Shown piece after piece: positions 7,237-14,891 of a DNA stretch of 16,502 nucleotides. The position numbers and the translations under genes are program-made. The notes beneath the pieces were generated by a model. The model had not been told where the DNA came from, did no database searches, and worked only from the letters and a program-made list of their open reading frames with translations. The stretch lies in contig DHQH01000060.1 of the NCBI GenBank assembly GCA_002410125.1, forward strand, positions 13,603-30,104, read 5' to 3'. Within the stretch, counting starts at the first letter, position 1, and every line of letters starts with the position of its first letter. Source of the stretch: Alphaproteobacteria bacterium UBA5343 (GTDB lineage Bacteria > Pseudomonadota > Alphaproteobacteria > RF32 > UBA5343).

Positions 7237-8103
7237 TTACATACGATACTTGCCTAAGATGCCTTGTGGTCTGATATACATTAGAACCACTAGTAACAAT
7301 CCATAGATTAATTGTTGTAATTGGGCGGCTGTTTCTTGTGGAAGCCCTAAAAATCTTAGAATTTCCGGGAGTGAAATCATAATAACAGCACCAAGCATTG
7401 AGCCTTTCAAATCTGCTAAACCACCAACAATAATGATAGTAAAAATGAAAATCGCTTCATGTAGTTGGAAAGTCATAGGATCAATAAACATTAAATATGA
7501 TGCAAATAGTGAGCCTGCAACAGATGTTAAGCTGGCTGAGAATACAAAAGATAACATTTTTGGGGTTTTTCTGTGATGTCCCATAACCCTAACAAGTCTT
7601 TCATCTTCTCTTATTCCTTTTAAAACTCTACCAAATGATGAGTTTACTAAATGTTTATTTAGGTAATAAATAGCTGAAAGAGTTAATACACAAAGAATTA
7701 AAAAGTTTATATTGCTTGAAAATGAAAACCCGAATAGAGTTGGACGACCAATACCAAAAATACCAATTGGACCATTGGTTAAACCTTCGCAGTTTAGCAA
7801 GGTGTTAAATATAATAATGGTGAGTCCGGCGGAGACAATAGCATAGTAATCTCCCTTAAACTTACTAAGGATTGCACCGATTATAAAACCAATTAAAGCA
7901 CAAACAATCATACCAATTATGACTGTGAAAAAGAAATTCATATCAAATTTGGTCATAAGTATAGCAGTTGCATAGGCTCCTACTCCATAAAATGCAGCTT
8001 GGGCTAAGGATAATAAGCCTGTATAGCCAACTACGATATTTAAGCTGATTGCTAAAATGCCATAAATTGCAAATAAGATAAATAAATTGATTATATATTC
8101 CAT
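7237..8103 (-). CDS. livM: Branched-chain amino acid ABC transporter permease LivM
   Basis: A 288-residue inner-membrane permease with about eight hydrophobic segments. Diagnostic LivM stretches are GYTGLLSLAQAAFYGVGAY (residues 27-45), LTNGPIGI, SSFGRVLKGIREDE (cytoplasmic loop that contacts the ATPases), GLADLKGSMLGA and YIRPQGILG at the C-terminus. It is shorter than E. coli LivM, which has an N-terminal extension, but normal for the wider family. The partner LivH is not in the window; it would be expected upstream, beyond the right edge. A 75-nt gap with a degenerate palindrome precedes the gene, with a purine-rich SD (AAAGGTAGAAGAG) close to the ATG. SBP genes lie on both sides, an unusual interruption of the usual livH-M-G-F order. 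Confidence 0.95.
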   Translation of the reverse strand: MEYIINLFILFAIYGILAISLNIVVGYTGLLSLAQAAFYGVGAYATAILMTKFDMNFFFTVIIGMIVCALIGFIIGAILSKFKGDYYAIVSAGLTIIIFNTLLNCEGLTNGPIGIFGIGRPTLFGFSFSSNINFLILCVLTLSAIYYLNKHLVNSSFGRVLKGIREDERLVRVMGHHRKTPKMLSFVFSASLTSVAGSLFASYLMFIDPMTFQLHEAIFIFTIIIVGGLADLKGSMLGAVIMISLPEILRFLGLPQETAAQLQQLIYGLLLVVLMYIRPQGILGKYRM

Positions 8104-8130
8104 TACTCTTCTACCTTTGTTAATTTCTTA

Positions 8131-8144
8131 CCCTATTAATTGGG
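8131..8144. repeat. Short palindrome, degenerate copy, upstream of livM
   Basis: CCCTATTAATTGGG can pair end to end with a single T-T mismatch. It is the weakest member of the palindrome set seen also at 3034-3050, 3096-3112, 11535-11548 and 14873-14886. It lies in the largest gap of the operon (8104-8178), 28 nt before the livM start. No U-tract follows on the transcribed strand, so it is not a classical terminator. The rest of the gap shows no ORF or other feature. Confidence 0.55.
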
Positions 8145-8178
8145 GGGTTAATATTTAGTGATGATAAGTTTCTATTAC

Positions 8179-9288
8179 TTAATATAGACTGGTTAACTTA
8201 CCATCCTTGATTGTGGTTATTATAGCTGGATTGGCTATAAAACCATCGGGTTTAATTTTCCAAGTACCAAAACTAGTTTCATATGTTTTCATATCTAAAA
8301 TATTTTTAGCAACTTGATGAATGTCTATCCTGCCATTTACTCTCATCGTTGATTTTTCTATTGCTTCTAACAATAATTTATAACCATGATAAGAATATTC
8401 TGAACTATTAGTATCAGTCAATCCAGTGATTTTTGTAAATTCATCAAGAAATTTTTTATCAGTCTCGGTAGCTGGTCCTGCGAACCATGTACCTTCAAAA
8501 ACTTCTTTTTTAGGAGAATAAGCAATTGTTTCAATTGATGAAATATCGGTTGTATCACCCATATCCTTTAATTGTTTAGCAAAAATTTCTAAGTCTGGAG
8601 TATAAAACTGCAATAAGTGCAACTGAGCATTATTTTTCTTAGCTTTAGTGATTGCCATTCTAAAGTCTTTTTCTCCTGGATTAAACTTATATAAATGATA
8701 TTTGATGTTGTTTTTTTCAAAAGCTTCTTTGATAAATGGCTCTTGGGAAAGACAAAAACTAATCTTTGACATAAAGATGTTTACGTTATCAATATTTCTT
8801 TTCTTTAATTCTTTCACCATAACAGCTAAAGTTTCTGCACTATCTGAAGCATAGGTGAAAGTTAAATCTCTAGCTTTGGCAACCTCTGGATCGGTTGTCC
8901 ATGCATATAGCATAATGTCTTTACCTTTTAGAGTAGCATTAACTGCATTGGAACCGCCAGAATATAAATCAGTAAAGATGTCAATTTTATTGATATTGAT
9001 GAATTTTTGTAAATTAAGCTGTGTTTTTTTAATATCTAAAGCATCATCTTCTATAAATAACTCATAATCATATTTACTGCCTTTTTCCTCAACCTCTTTG
9101 ATAGCTAGCTTTATCATTTCTCTGTGAGCTAAGCCTAGATCTGCATAGCCTCCAGTTAGTGGTAAACTAAGCCCTATTCTTACCACAATTGGTGTGGGGT
9201 TTGTTTTCTGATCTTTATTGCTCAATAATATGGCTAAAGCTATTACTAATATTAATATTAATGATATTTTCCAATATTTTCTTTGCAT
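8179..9288 (-). CDS. Substrate-binding protein of amino-acid-type ABC importer (SBP 4)
   Basis: A 369-residue SBP. Membrane segment about 8-22 (ISLILILVIALAILL), linker, then lobe 1 IGLSLPLTGGYADLG. The pocket strand reads TDLYSGGSN (106-114), Glu253 is in SSIETIAY, and the lobe-2 motif is a full GEKDFR (205-210). The segment corresponding to the H-aromatic pair is TFTYASDS, and its first cleft loop (KGKDIMLYAW) differs from all others, so it is one of the more divergent copies. A single Cys179 excludes the disulfide known from enteric LivJ. It starts with the GAGGAA-TAG-ATAG-ATG junction, 4 nt after the upstream stop. It is the last SBP before the gap that precedes livM. Confidence 0.87.
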   Translation of the reverse strand: MQRKYWKISLILILVIALAILLSNKDQKTNPTPIVVRIGLSLPLTGGYADLGLAHREMIKLAIKEVEEKGSKYDYELFIEDDALDIKKTQLNLQKFININKIDIFTDLYSGGSNAVNATLKGKDIMLYAWTTDPEVAKARDLTFTYASDSAETLAVMVKELKKRNIDNVNIFMSKISFCLSQEPFIKEAFEKNNIKYHLYKFNPGEKDFRMAITKAKKNNAQLHLLQFYTPDLEIFAKQLKDMGDTTDISSIETIAYSPKKEVFEGTWFAGPATETDKKFLDEFTKITGLTDTNSSEYSYHGYKLLLEAIEKSTMRVNGRIDIHQVAKNILDMKTYETSFGTWKIKPDGFIANPAIITTIKDGKLTSLY

Positions 9289-9292
9289 CTAT

Positions 9293-10375
9293 CTATTCCT
9301 CAACCTTAACTAGCTGACCGTTTTTGATTTTGTGGATTGCGACTGGAGTGTCAACAATTCCTCCTTCTAACATATCAAAATTATCCATAACACCGTCAAA
9401 GTTTTTAATATTAGATAAAATATTAATTACCTTATCATTGTCTTTTTTTTCTGCTTTATCATAAGCATATACTAACATATTATATATGTCATATGCATTT
9501 GGGGCTGCAAGGGTTGATTGTTGATTAAATCTCTTCTCATATAACTTTAAGAACTCTTCTTTAGGTTTTTTAGGATTAACAAAAAACTGATTTTCAAATA
9601 ATTTAATAACTTCACCATAAAGAGCTATTTCCATACCAGTGATTGGTGCATCAATTCCTAATTCTCTTAGTTGTTTGATAGCTATTGCTAGCTCTGGCAT
9701 AAAACAATGAACTAAATAAATATCTGGATTTTTAGCTTTTAGGTTTAAAATACTTGCTTTAAAGTCCCTCTCACCAAAATTAAACTTCTCAATTGCAGTA
9801 AACCCTAAGCCTTCTTTAGCAAACTCTTTTTCTAAGATGGCTTGTCCTGTGTTAAAGCCTAAATGATTTACTGTTAATAAGGCGGGGCTTTTATATCTCT
9901 TTTTTATCAAATAATCAGCAAGTAGTTTTGCTTCTTCTTCAATCACTGCCCAATGAGCAAATGTAGATTTATTCTCTAAAGCAGGTGCTTTATTCCACAA
10001 CATTGCGAAATGAATTATATTTTTGGGAATAGTAAAACTATTTACAACGGCTGCAGGAGAAGAAAAAATAGAGATAACAGCATCAACTTTATCAATATTT
10101 ACTAGCTTATTAGCGGCGATTGATACTAATTTACTGTCCATTTTTACATCTTCAAAGATTAGCTCAAAGTCAAATTTATCACTTTTAATAGTTTCATTTG
10201 CAAGAATAAGAGAATTTTTTATTCCCTCCCCCCAAAATGCATTATCTCCTGATAAAGGTAAAACAACACCAATCTTAACCACATCCCTGTTAGACAGAGG
10301 TTTGGTTTTACTACTATTCCAGTATAAACCAAACAATAAGATTAAAACTATAAAGCTGAATATGAACCTCTTCAC
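9293..10375 (-). CDS. Substrate-binding protein of amino-acid-type ABC importer (SBP 5), GTG start
   Basis: A 360-residue SBP beginning with GTG (10373-10375), the only non-ATG start among the complete SBPs. The SD GAAGGA is formed by the final codons of the upstream gene, and the junction is GGA-TAG-ATAG-GTG. A hydrophobic anchor spans 4-19 (FIFSFIVLILLFGLYW). Lobe 1 is KIGVVLPLSGDNAFWGEG, the pocket strand SIFSSPAA (102-109), the aromatic pair HW (141-142), the lobe-2 motif GERDFK (201-206) and Glu249 lies in TGMEIALY. The GTG start suggests lower translation than its neighbours, though strong coupling to the upstream gene could offset that. Ligand unknown. Confidence 0.87.
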   Translation of the reverse strand: MKRFIFSFIVLILLFGLYWNSSKTKPLSNRDVVKIGVVLPLSGDNAFWGEGIKNSLILANETIKSDKFDFELIFEDVKMDSKLVSIAANKLVNIDKVDAVISIFSSPAAVVNSFTIPKNIIHFAMLWNKAPALENKSTFAHWAVIEEEAKLLADYLIKKRYKSPALLTVNHLGFNTGQAILEKEFAKEGLGFTAIEKFNFGERDFKASILNLKAKNPDIYLVHCFMPELAIAIKQLRELGIDAPITGMEIALYGEVIKLFENQFFVNPKKPKEEFLKLYEKRFNQQSTLAAPNAYDIYNMLVYAYDKAEKKDNDKVINILSNIKNFDGVMDNFDMLEGGIVDTPVAIHKIKNGQLVKVEE

Positions 10376-10379
10376 CTAT

Positions 10380-11513
10380 CTATCCTTCATAGTCTAAAAT
10401 TTTACCATCTTTAATGATTTTTAGAATGGCTTTAGATTGAAATACACCTTCACCTGTTATTGATACATCTCCAATAATACCTTTATAATGGTCAAGTGAT
10501 GATAAGTAAGCTGCTATTTTATCTTTGTCTTTGCCTGATTTTTCAAAAGCATTATATAACATATGAAGTGAATCATACATGTGACCAACCCCATAAATAC
10601 TATCATTTACTTTGGCAGCATTAAATATATCCATATTTTTCTTTGTTACCTCGGCAGAAGCAACAAACCACATATCATTAAATAATGGATCTCCACCTGT
10701 GAAATAAGGAGCTTCAATGGAAGTGATTTCTGTATTGATATTATTTTCTCTCATTTGCTTAACGATTAAATTGATTGCTGGTGGATAATGTAACACAAAA
10801 TAAATATCAGGGTTGAAATCAACATTTTTTAATAATGTAGTTCTAAAATCTTTCTCATTATAATTTGAAACAACATAACGATGCTCAATATTATTTGCCT
10901 CCATCATCTCATTACATTTATAGCCAACTGCATGAGCTCCTGCATCATTGGCGGTATAAGTTACAACTTTTTTAATGCCTTTTTTTACAAATTGCTCAAC
11001 TAATTTTTGACATTGTGCATCTGGTTGTGTCCAATTGATAAAATTATATTTACCCTTTGCTACATTTTCATCAGATGCTAGCGGATTCATATGAATTAAA
11101 CTATATTTATCTGCGATTGGGCTTATGATATTACCAATTTTAGAAGTAGCAGAAACTAGAGCATCGACCTTATCAATTGAGATGAATTTATTGACATTGA
11201 GTGAGGCTTTTTTACCGTCAAAAGCATTATCTTCTATGATAAATTGATATTTATATTTATTATTAGGATTAGAATTAATTTCTTTTTCTACATAAAGAAT
11301 TATAGCTCGATAATTAGCAGTTAAATATGCTAAATCACCTGATATTGGAAGAGTGATACCAATCTTTACAGTTTCTTGTGTTTGGTTAGAAGATTTCGGA
11401 CTCATGGTAGAAATTATTCTACCACTGATTAATAAAACCAAAATAATTAAAATAAATATCTTATTTTTTCTTATCCAATCTAACATAGGTTGTGTGTTTT
11501 TATTGCTCTTCAT
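10380..11513 (-). CDS. Substrate-binding protein of amino-acid-type ABC importer (SBP 6)
   Basis: A 377-residue SBP, the longest complete one. A polar N-terminus of 18 residues precedes the hydrophobic segment (19-33, IFILIILVLLIS), typical of an uncleaved anchor rather than a signal peptide. Lobe 1 is IGITLPISGDLAYLTANY, lacking the Gly usual after the loop. Pocket strand SATSKIG (121-127), aromatic pair NW (160-161), lobe-2 motif NEKDFR (219-224), Glu267 in TSIEAPYF. It has two cysteines (168, 200), not in LivJ positions. The C-terminus (HYKGIIGDVSITGEGVFQS) groups it with SBP 9 and the partial SBP 11. The SD AGGAG is 12 nt from the ATG because of a TAGA repeat; a second in-frame Met at residue 10 is less likely. 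Confidence 0.87.
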   Translation of the reverse strand: MKSNKNTQPMLDWIRKNKIFILIILVLLISGRIISTMSPKSSNQTQETVKIGITLPISGDLAYLTANYRAIILYVEKEINSNPNNKYKYQFIIEDNAFDGKKASLNVNKFISIDKVDALVSATSKIGNIISPIADKYSLIHMNPLASDENVAKGKYNFINWTQPDAQCQKLVEQFVKKGIKKVVTYTANDAGAHAVGYKCNEMMEANNIEHRYVVSNYNEKDFRTTLLKNVDFNPDIYFVLHYPPAINLIVKQMRENNINTEITSIEAPYFTGGDPLFNDMWFVASAEVTKKNMDIFNAAKVNDSIYGVGHMYDSLHMLYNAFEKSGKDKDKIAAYLSSLDHYKGIIGDVSITGEGVFQSKAILKIIKDGKILDYEG

Positions 11514-11527
11514 CTATCTATCTATCT
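11514..11527. repeat. TAGA tetranucleotide run between SD and start codon of SBP 6
   Basis: On the minus strand the sequence is AGGAG followed by ATAGATAGATAG and then ATG. The tetranucleotide makes up the whole 12-nt SD-to-start spacer; including the last bases of the SD, the run is 3.5 units. The related junctions of SBPs 4 and 5 have one unit fewer and an 8-nt spacer. Confidence 0.85.
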
Positions 11528-11534
11528 CCTACTA

Positions 11535-11548
11535 CCCAATTTATTGGG
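11535..11548. repeat. Short palindrome CCCAATTTATTGGG overlapping the SBP 7 stop codon
   Basis: A perfect palindrome with 6-bp arms and a 2-nt centre. It is identical to the copy at 14873-14886. It spans the stop of SBP 7 (TAA at 11541-11543), so it encodes that protein's last residues (Ile-Pro-Gln), and ends 22 nt upstream of the SBP 6 start. No U-tract follows on the transcribed strand. Confidence 0.75.
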
Positions 11549-12641
11549 GTATTGATTTACCGTTTTTTATTTCATAAATTGCGACATCACTGTCAATTGT
11601 ACCATCTTGATTTACTGAAACTGTACCATATGCTGATGGGAAGTTTTTAAAAGAACTCATTACTTTTGCTACTTCATCAAGGTTTGGGAGTTCATCATCT
11701 GGTAAATCTCTTCCTGCGGTTTCATAGGCTTTAACGACCATATTATAAACATCAAAAGAGTTACCTGCGAATATTGCAGGTCTAATTCCATACTCTTTTT
11801 TATACATAGTTGAAAAATCTTCTGTCATCTTGGTTGGACCTATATACCATTTACCCTCATGAAAATCTAAATGCTTAGAATTAAAACCTAGTTCTAACCC
11901 TGTCCAATCTGCTGTAATTCCTACTTCTTTAGCTTGTTTAATTGATATTTCCATTTCAGGAGAGAAGCTATTTACAATTAATAAATCTGGTTTCTTTTCT
12001 TTTAACTTCATAAAGCTAGTACGATAATCTTTTTCTCCAAAATTAAAGTCATAAACTCCAACAAATTCTTTACCTCTTTTCTTATATTCTTTAATAAAAA
12101 CATCTCTTGCATATTCAGCTCCCGCTTGTTTTACAGAAATTAAAGCTAGGTTTTTATAGCCTCTTTTTTCTGCCTCATCTAACAGGATAGATACTTCTTT
12201 TTCAATGATTGGCCAGTGATTGAAACTTCTTGGATTGGCGGTAGTCATAGTTTTCATCCAAGTAGCTGCAACCTGAATAAAATCATTAGTTTTTTGCATT
12301 TCGGATAAAACTAAAGCATCTGGAGAGAATAATGTATGTATGATATTTACTTTGTCTGCAATTAATTTGTTTGCAATAAGAGCAGTAGTTCTTAACTCTC
12401 CCCTGCTATCTTCAATATATAACTCATAAGAATATTTAGTGTTTTTATCTGATAATTTTTGAGCTAATAAAAGTCCGTTTTTTAATTCTATTCCCCAGTT
12501 AGAATAATCTCCTGTCAAAGCTGCGATAGAACCTATTTTTACTACTGGTTTAGTACTATCATTTGATTTATTAGTATTGTAAATAAATAAAGCAATGACT
12601 AATAAAAATATTAATGCTATTTTCCAATGTTTTTTTAACAT
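11541..12641 (-). CDS. Substrate-binding protein of amino-acid-type ABC importer (SBP 7)
   Basis: A 366-residue SBP. Anchor at 7-20 (KIALIFLLVIALFI), then an Asn/Ser/Lys linker. Lobe 1 is KIGSIAALTGDYSNWG, with Ala-Ala replacing the usual Leu-Pro. Pocket strand HTLFSPDA (102-109), aromatic pair HW (142-143), lobe-2 motif GEKDYR (202-207), Glu250 in TGLELGFN. It is cysteine-free. The KNFPSAYGTVSVNQDGTIDS ending relates it to SBPs 2 and 8. Its SD AGGAGAT lies within the last codons of SBP 8, and the start is 1 nt after that stop, so the two are translationally coupled. Its own stop falls inside an intercistronic palindrome, which suggests the palindrome inserted at, or replaced, the original C-terminus. 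Confidence 0.87.
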   Translation of the reverse strand: MLKKHWKIALIFLLVIALFIYNTNKSNDSTKPVVKIGSIAALTGDYSNWGIELKNGLLLAQKLSDKNTKYSYELYIEDSRGELRTTALIANKLIADKVNIIHTLFSPDALVLSEMQKTNDFIQVAATWMKTMTTANPRSFNHWPIIEKEVSILLDEAEKRGYKNLALISVKQAGAEYARDVFIKEYKKRGKEFVGVYDFNFGEKDYRTSFMKLKEKKPDLLIVNSFSPEMEISIKQAKEVGITADWTGLELGFNSKHLDFHEGKWYIGPTKMTEDFSTMYKKEYGIRPAIFAGNSFDVYNMVVKAYETAGRDLPDDELPNLDEVAKVMSSFKNFPSAYGTVSVNQDGTIDSDVAIYEIKNGKSIPQ

Positions 12642-12642
12642 C

Positions 12643-13734
12643 TTATTTATCTCCTAATATTTCGACTTTACCGTCTAAAATAATTGCTCTTTTAAGATCG
12701 GCATCAATAATTCCATCCTCATCAACGGAAATATTAGCTCCAATAGCTGATGGATAATCTTTTATATTATGAAGCTCTACTATTACCTCATCAGATGTTG
12801 GTTTGGTTTTTCCATTGCCAATTGTTTCATAGATATGAGTTAGAATTTTAATACTGTCATAAAATCTTGAAGAGCAGCTATCTTTTACATATCCCCCCAT
12901 TTTTGAGATAAACTCATCACCACCTCTTGAAGATAGCACAAAATCTGCACCTTCAAATAAAGCAGGGTTTGAAGTACCATGAACCAAATCAATAGAAGTA
13001 TATGGGATATTTAAGTTTAATTCTTTGGCTTGTTTTCCAAAAATATCAAGCTCTGGATTTAACATCAACACCATTAGTTTTTCAGGTTTTTCTTGTTTGA
13101 TCTTCATAATATCAGCTCTGAAATCTTTAGTGCCGAAATTAACAAGTTTTTTTGATAAAATCTTAATTCCGTTTTTATCAGCTTCTTCCTTTATATAAGA
13201 AAATACTTCATTAATTGAGGCATAGTTGATTGATATTATAGAAAATGATTCGATGTTGCTTTTTGCTAAATTATCAATAAAAGACTTAGCTTGGGTAGCT
13301 GGTTTTGAATAATGATTGAAAGTATATTTATATTTTTTATAAAGTTCTTCACCCCATGCACAATTGATATGTAATAATTTATTTTTCTCTGCGATTGGAG
13401 CTATAATCGCCCCTGCTCCATCATATAAAGATAAAACGACATCTGCTTTATTAACGCTGATAAATTTATTGATATTAAGGGCTGTTTTCTTATATTCATA
13501 AGCATCATCCTCTATCACAAATTCATAATTATATTTGGAATCAGATGGAATTTCTGATTTGGCTAGTAACATTGCTTTTTGTAAATCAGAGCCGACATTG
13601 GCAATATTGCCTGTTAAGGGAATGGTGGCAGAAATTGTGATAGTGGGTTTATCGCCACTAGTTTTATTACGATTAATAAAAGGCAAAACTGCTAAAATTA
13701 TTATTACTAATATCCAAATCCATTTTTTTTGCAT
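12643..13734 (-). CDS. Substrate-binding protein of amino-acid-type ABC importer (SBP 8), divergent pocket
   Basis: A 363-residue SBP. Hydrophobic segment 5-20 (WIWILVIIILAVLPFI). Lobe 1 is unusual, TISATIPLTGNIANVG, with Asn where most copies have Asp. The pocket strand is SLYDGAG, placing Asp105 where other paralogs have Ser. The conserved Glu of lobe 2 is Asp249 (TSIDLVHG). The Trp of the EGxW motif is missing (EGADF), as is the Gly-Glu of the lobe-2 motif (GTKDFR). Cys125 and Cys278 are present. Together these changes suggest a ligand different from that of the other copies. The SD is GAGGAA, made by the last two sense codons of SBP 9, with 3 nt between the genes. Confidence 0.87.
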   Translation of the reverse strand: MQKKWIWILVIIILAVLPFINRNKTSGDKPTITISATIPLTGNIANVGSDLQKAMLLAKSEIPSDSKYNYEFVIEDDAYEYKKTALNINKFISVNKADVVLSLYDGAGAIIAPIAEKNKLLHINCAWGEELYKKYKYTFNHYSKPATQAKSFIDNLAKSNIESFSIISINYASINEVFSYIKEEADKNGIKILSKKLVNFGTKDFRADIMKIKQEKPEKLMVLMLNPELDIFGKQAKELNLNIPYTSIDLVHGTSNPALFEGADFVLSSRGGDEFISKMGGYVKDSCSSRFYDSIKILTHIYETIGNGKTKPTSDEVIVELHNIKDYPSAIGANISVDEDGIIDADLKRAIILDGKVEILGDK

Positions 13735-13737
13735 GAT

Positions 13738-14850
13738 TTATTCCTCTAAGAGTTCAATTTTTCCGTTTTTGATAATTCTAACACTTGCTTCTGATTGGAA
13801 GATGCCATCACCATCAACTGCGATTTTGCCAACTACACCTTTATAATCATCTAAAGTAGATATATATCCTGAAATAGTTTCTGTATCTGGGATTGTTTCT
13901 CCGTCCCCTGATTTTTCAAAAGCCTCTCTTAGAATCATTGTAACATCATAAGCATAAGGAGCTGAAAATGATGAGGATAGACCTGAATATTTATTAAACC
14001 TTTTTAAGAAATCTTTTTCTCCCATTGCTGCATCAACAAACCATTGACCTTCAAAAATTTCTAATTGTTCACTCATTGCAAATAATTCAATATCGGTTAC
14101 AGGAGTGTTAATGCCTGCTTCTCTTAATTGTTTTACAAAAATATCTTGTTCTGGAGAAAATAACTCAACATAAATCACATCAGGGTTGAGTTTTTTGATT
14201 TTTGATATAATCATTCTAAAGTCTCTCTCGCCAATATTGGTTTTATTAATTGATAAAACATCAATATCAGTTGGTTGAAGATTTTTCATAACATCATCTA
14301 AAATAGCATTTGGCCCTGAATGATTAACTGATACGATTGAAAGAGTTTTTACGTTTTTTGTTTGATATTGCTCAACTAGCTTTTTGGCTTCTGCGGACGG
14401 GGTTGTCCAATGCATAAAATTATTATCACCAGTTGCGATATTGCCATCTGATGCCATGCCAAAATGCACAATATTGTTACGGTTGGCTATTGGTGAGGTT
14501 ACATTACCTGTGCCTGAGCCAAATGATACAATGGCATTTACTTTATCAACATTGATTAACTTATTTACCACCATTGCTGATTTTTTAGCTGCAAAACCAT
14601 CATCTTCAATAATGATCTGATATTTATATTTATTATCTTTGTTCATTATGTCTTCTAATGCCATAAAAGCTGCTTTTTTAGCAACTTCACCCGAGTTAGC
14701 CTGATTTCCACTAAGTGGTAATATGTAACCAATTTTAATAACTGGTTTGTTTTCTGAGCTTTCTTTTTTACCATCACCCATTGCAGAAAAAATAGCAATG
14801 ATGATAATCAGCAATATTGCCCAATTTAAATGTGATTTAATTTTTGTCAT
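13738..14850 (-). CDS. Substrate-binding protein of amino-acid-type ABC importer (SBP 9)
   Basis: A 370-residue SBP. Hydrophobic segment 10-24 (WAILLIIIIAIFSAM). Of all the copies this one comes nearest to a cleavable signal peptide (FSAMGDG), but a clean AxA is absent. Lobe 1 KIGYILPLSGNQANSGE, pocket strand SFGSGTG (109-115), aromatic pair HW (147-148), a perfect lobe-2 GERDFR (207-212), Glu255 in TDIELFAM and EGQW (267-270). It is cysteine-free. The ending DDYKGVVGKIAVDGDGIFQS matches that of the partial SBP 11 and SBP 6. It is preceded by a 41-nt gap with a palindrome, and its SD is AGGAAAGG. Confidence 0.88.
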   Translation of the reverse strand: MTKIKSHLNWAILLIIIIAIFSAMGDGKKESSENKPVIKIGYILPLSGNQANSGEVAKKAAFMALEDIMNKDNKYKYQIIIEDDGFAAKKSAMVVNKLINVDKVNAIVSFGSGTGNVTSPIANRNNIVHFGMASDGNIATGDNNFMHWTTPSAEAKKLVEQYQTKNVKTLSIVSVNHSGPNAILDDVMKNLQPTDIDVLSINKTNIGERDFRMIISKIKKLNPDVIYVELFSPEQDIFVKQLREAGINTPVTDIELFAMSEQLEIFEGQWFVDAAMGEKDFLKRFNKYSGLSSSFSAPYAYDVTMILREAFEKSGDGETIPDTETISGYISTLDDYKGVVGKIAVDGDGIFQSEASVRIIKNGKIELLEE

Positions 14851-14872
14851 TATACCTTTCCTATTATTCTAG

Positions 14873-14886
14873 CCCAATTTATTGGG
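14873..14886. repeat. Short palindrome CCCAATTTATTGGG upstream of SBP 9
   Basis: A perfect palindrome identical to the 11535-11548 copy, in the 41-nt gap between SBP 10 and SBP 9 and ending 22 nt before the SBP 9 start. On the plus strand TTTTT follows, which looks terminator-like. The operon is transcribed the other way, and on that strand the hairpin is followed by CTAGAAT. Confidence 0.75.
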
Positions 14887-14891
14887 TTTTT

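Noticed and set aside
10023..10397. 124-codon plus-strand ORF and other plus-strand ORFs between 2947 and 15096
   Set aside because: They are antisense shadows of conserved SBP and ATPase genes, with low-complexity hydrophobic translations and no signals of their own.
14873..14891. Rho-independent terminator on the plus strand (palindrome followed by TTTTT)
   Set aside because: Nothing is transcribed on that strand here, and identical palindromes elsewhere lack the T-run; it is better read as a member of the palindrome family.
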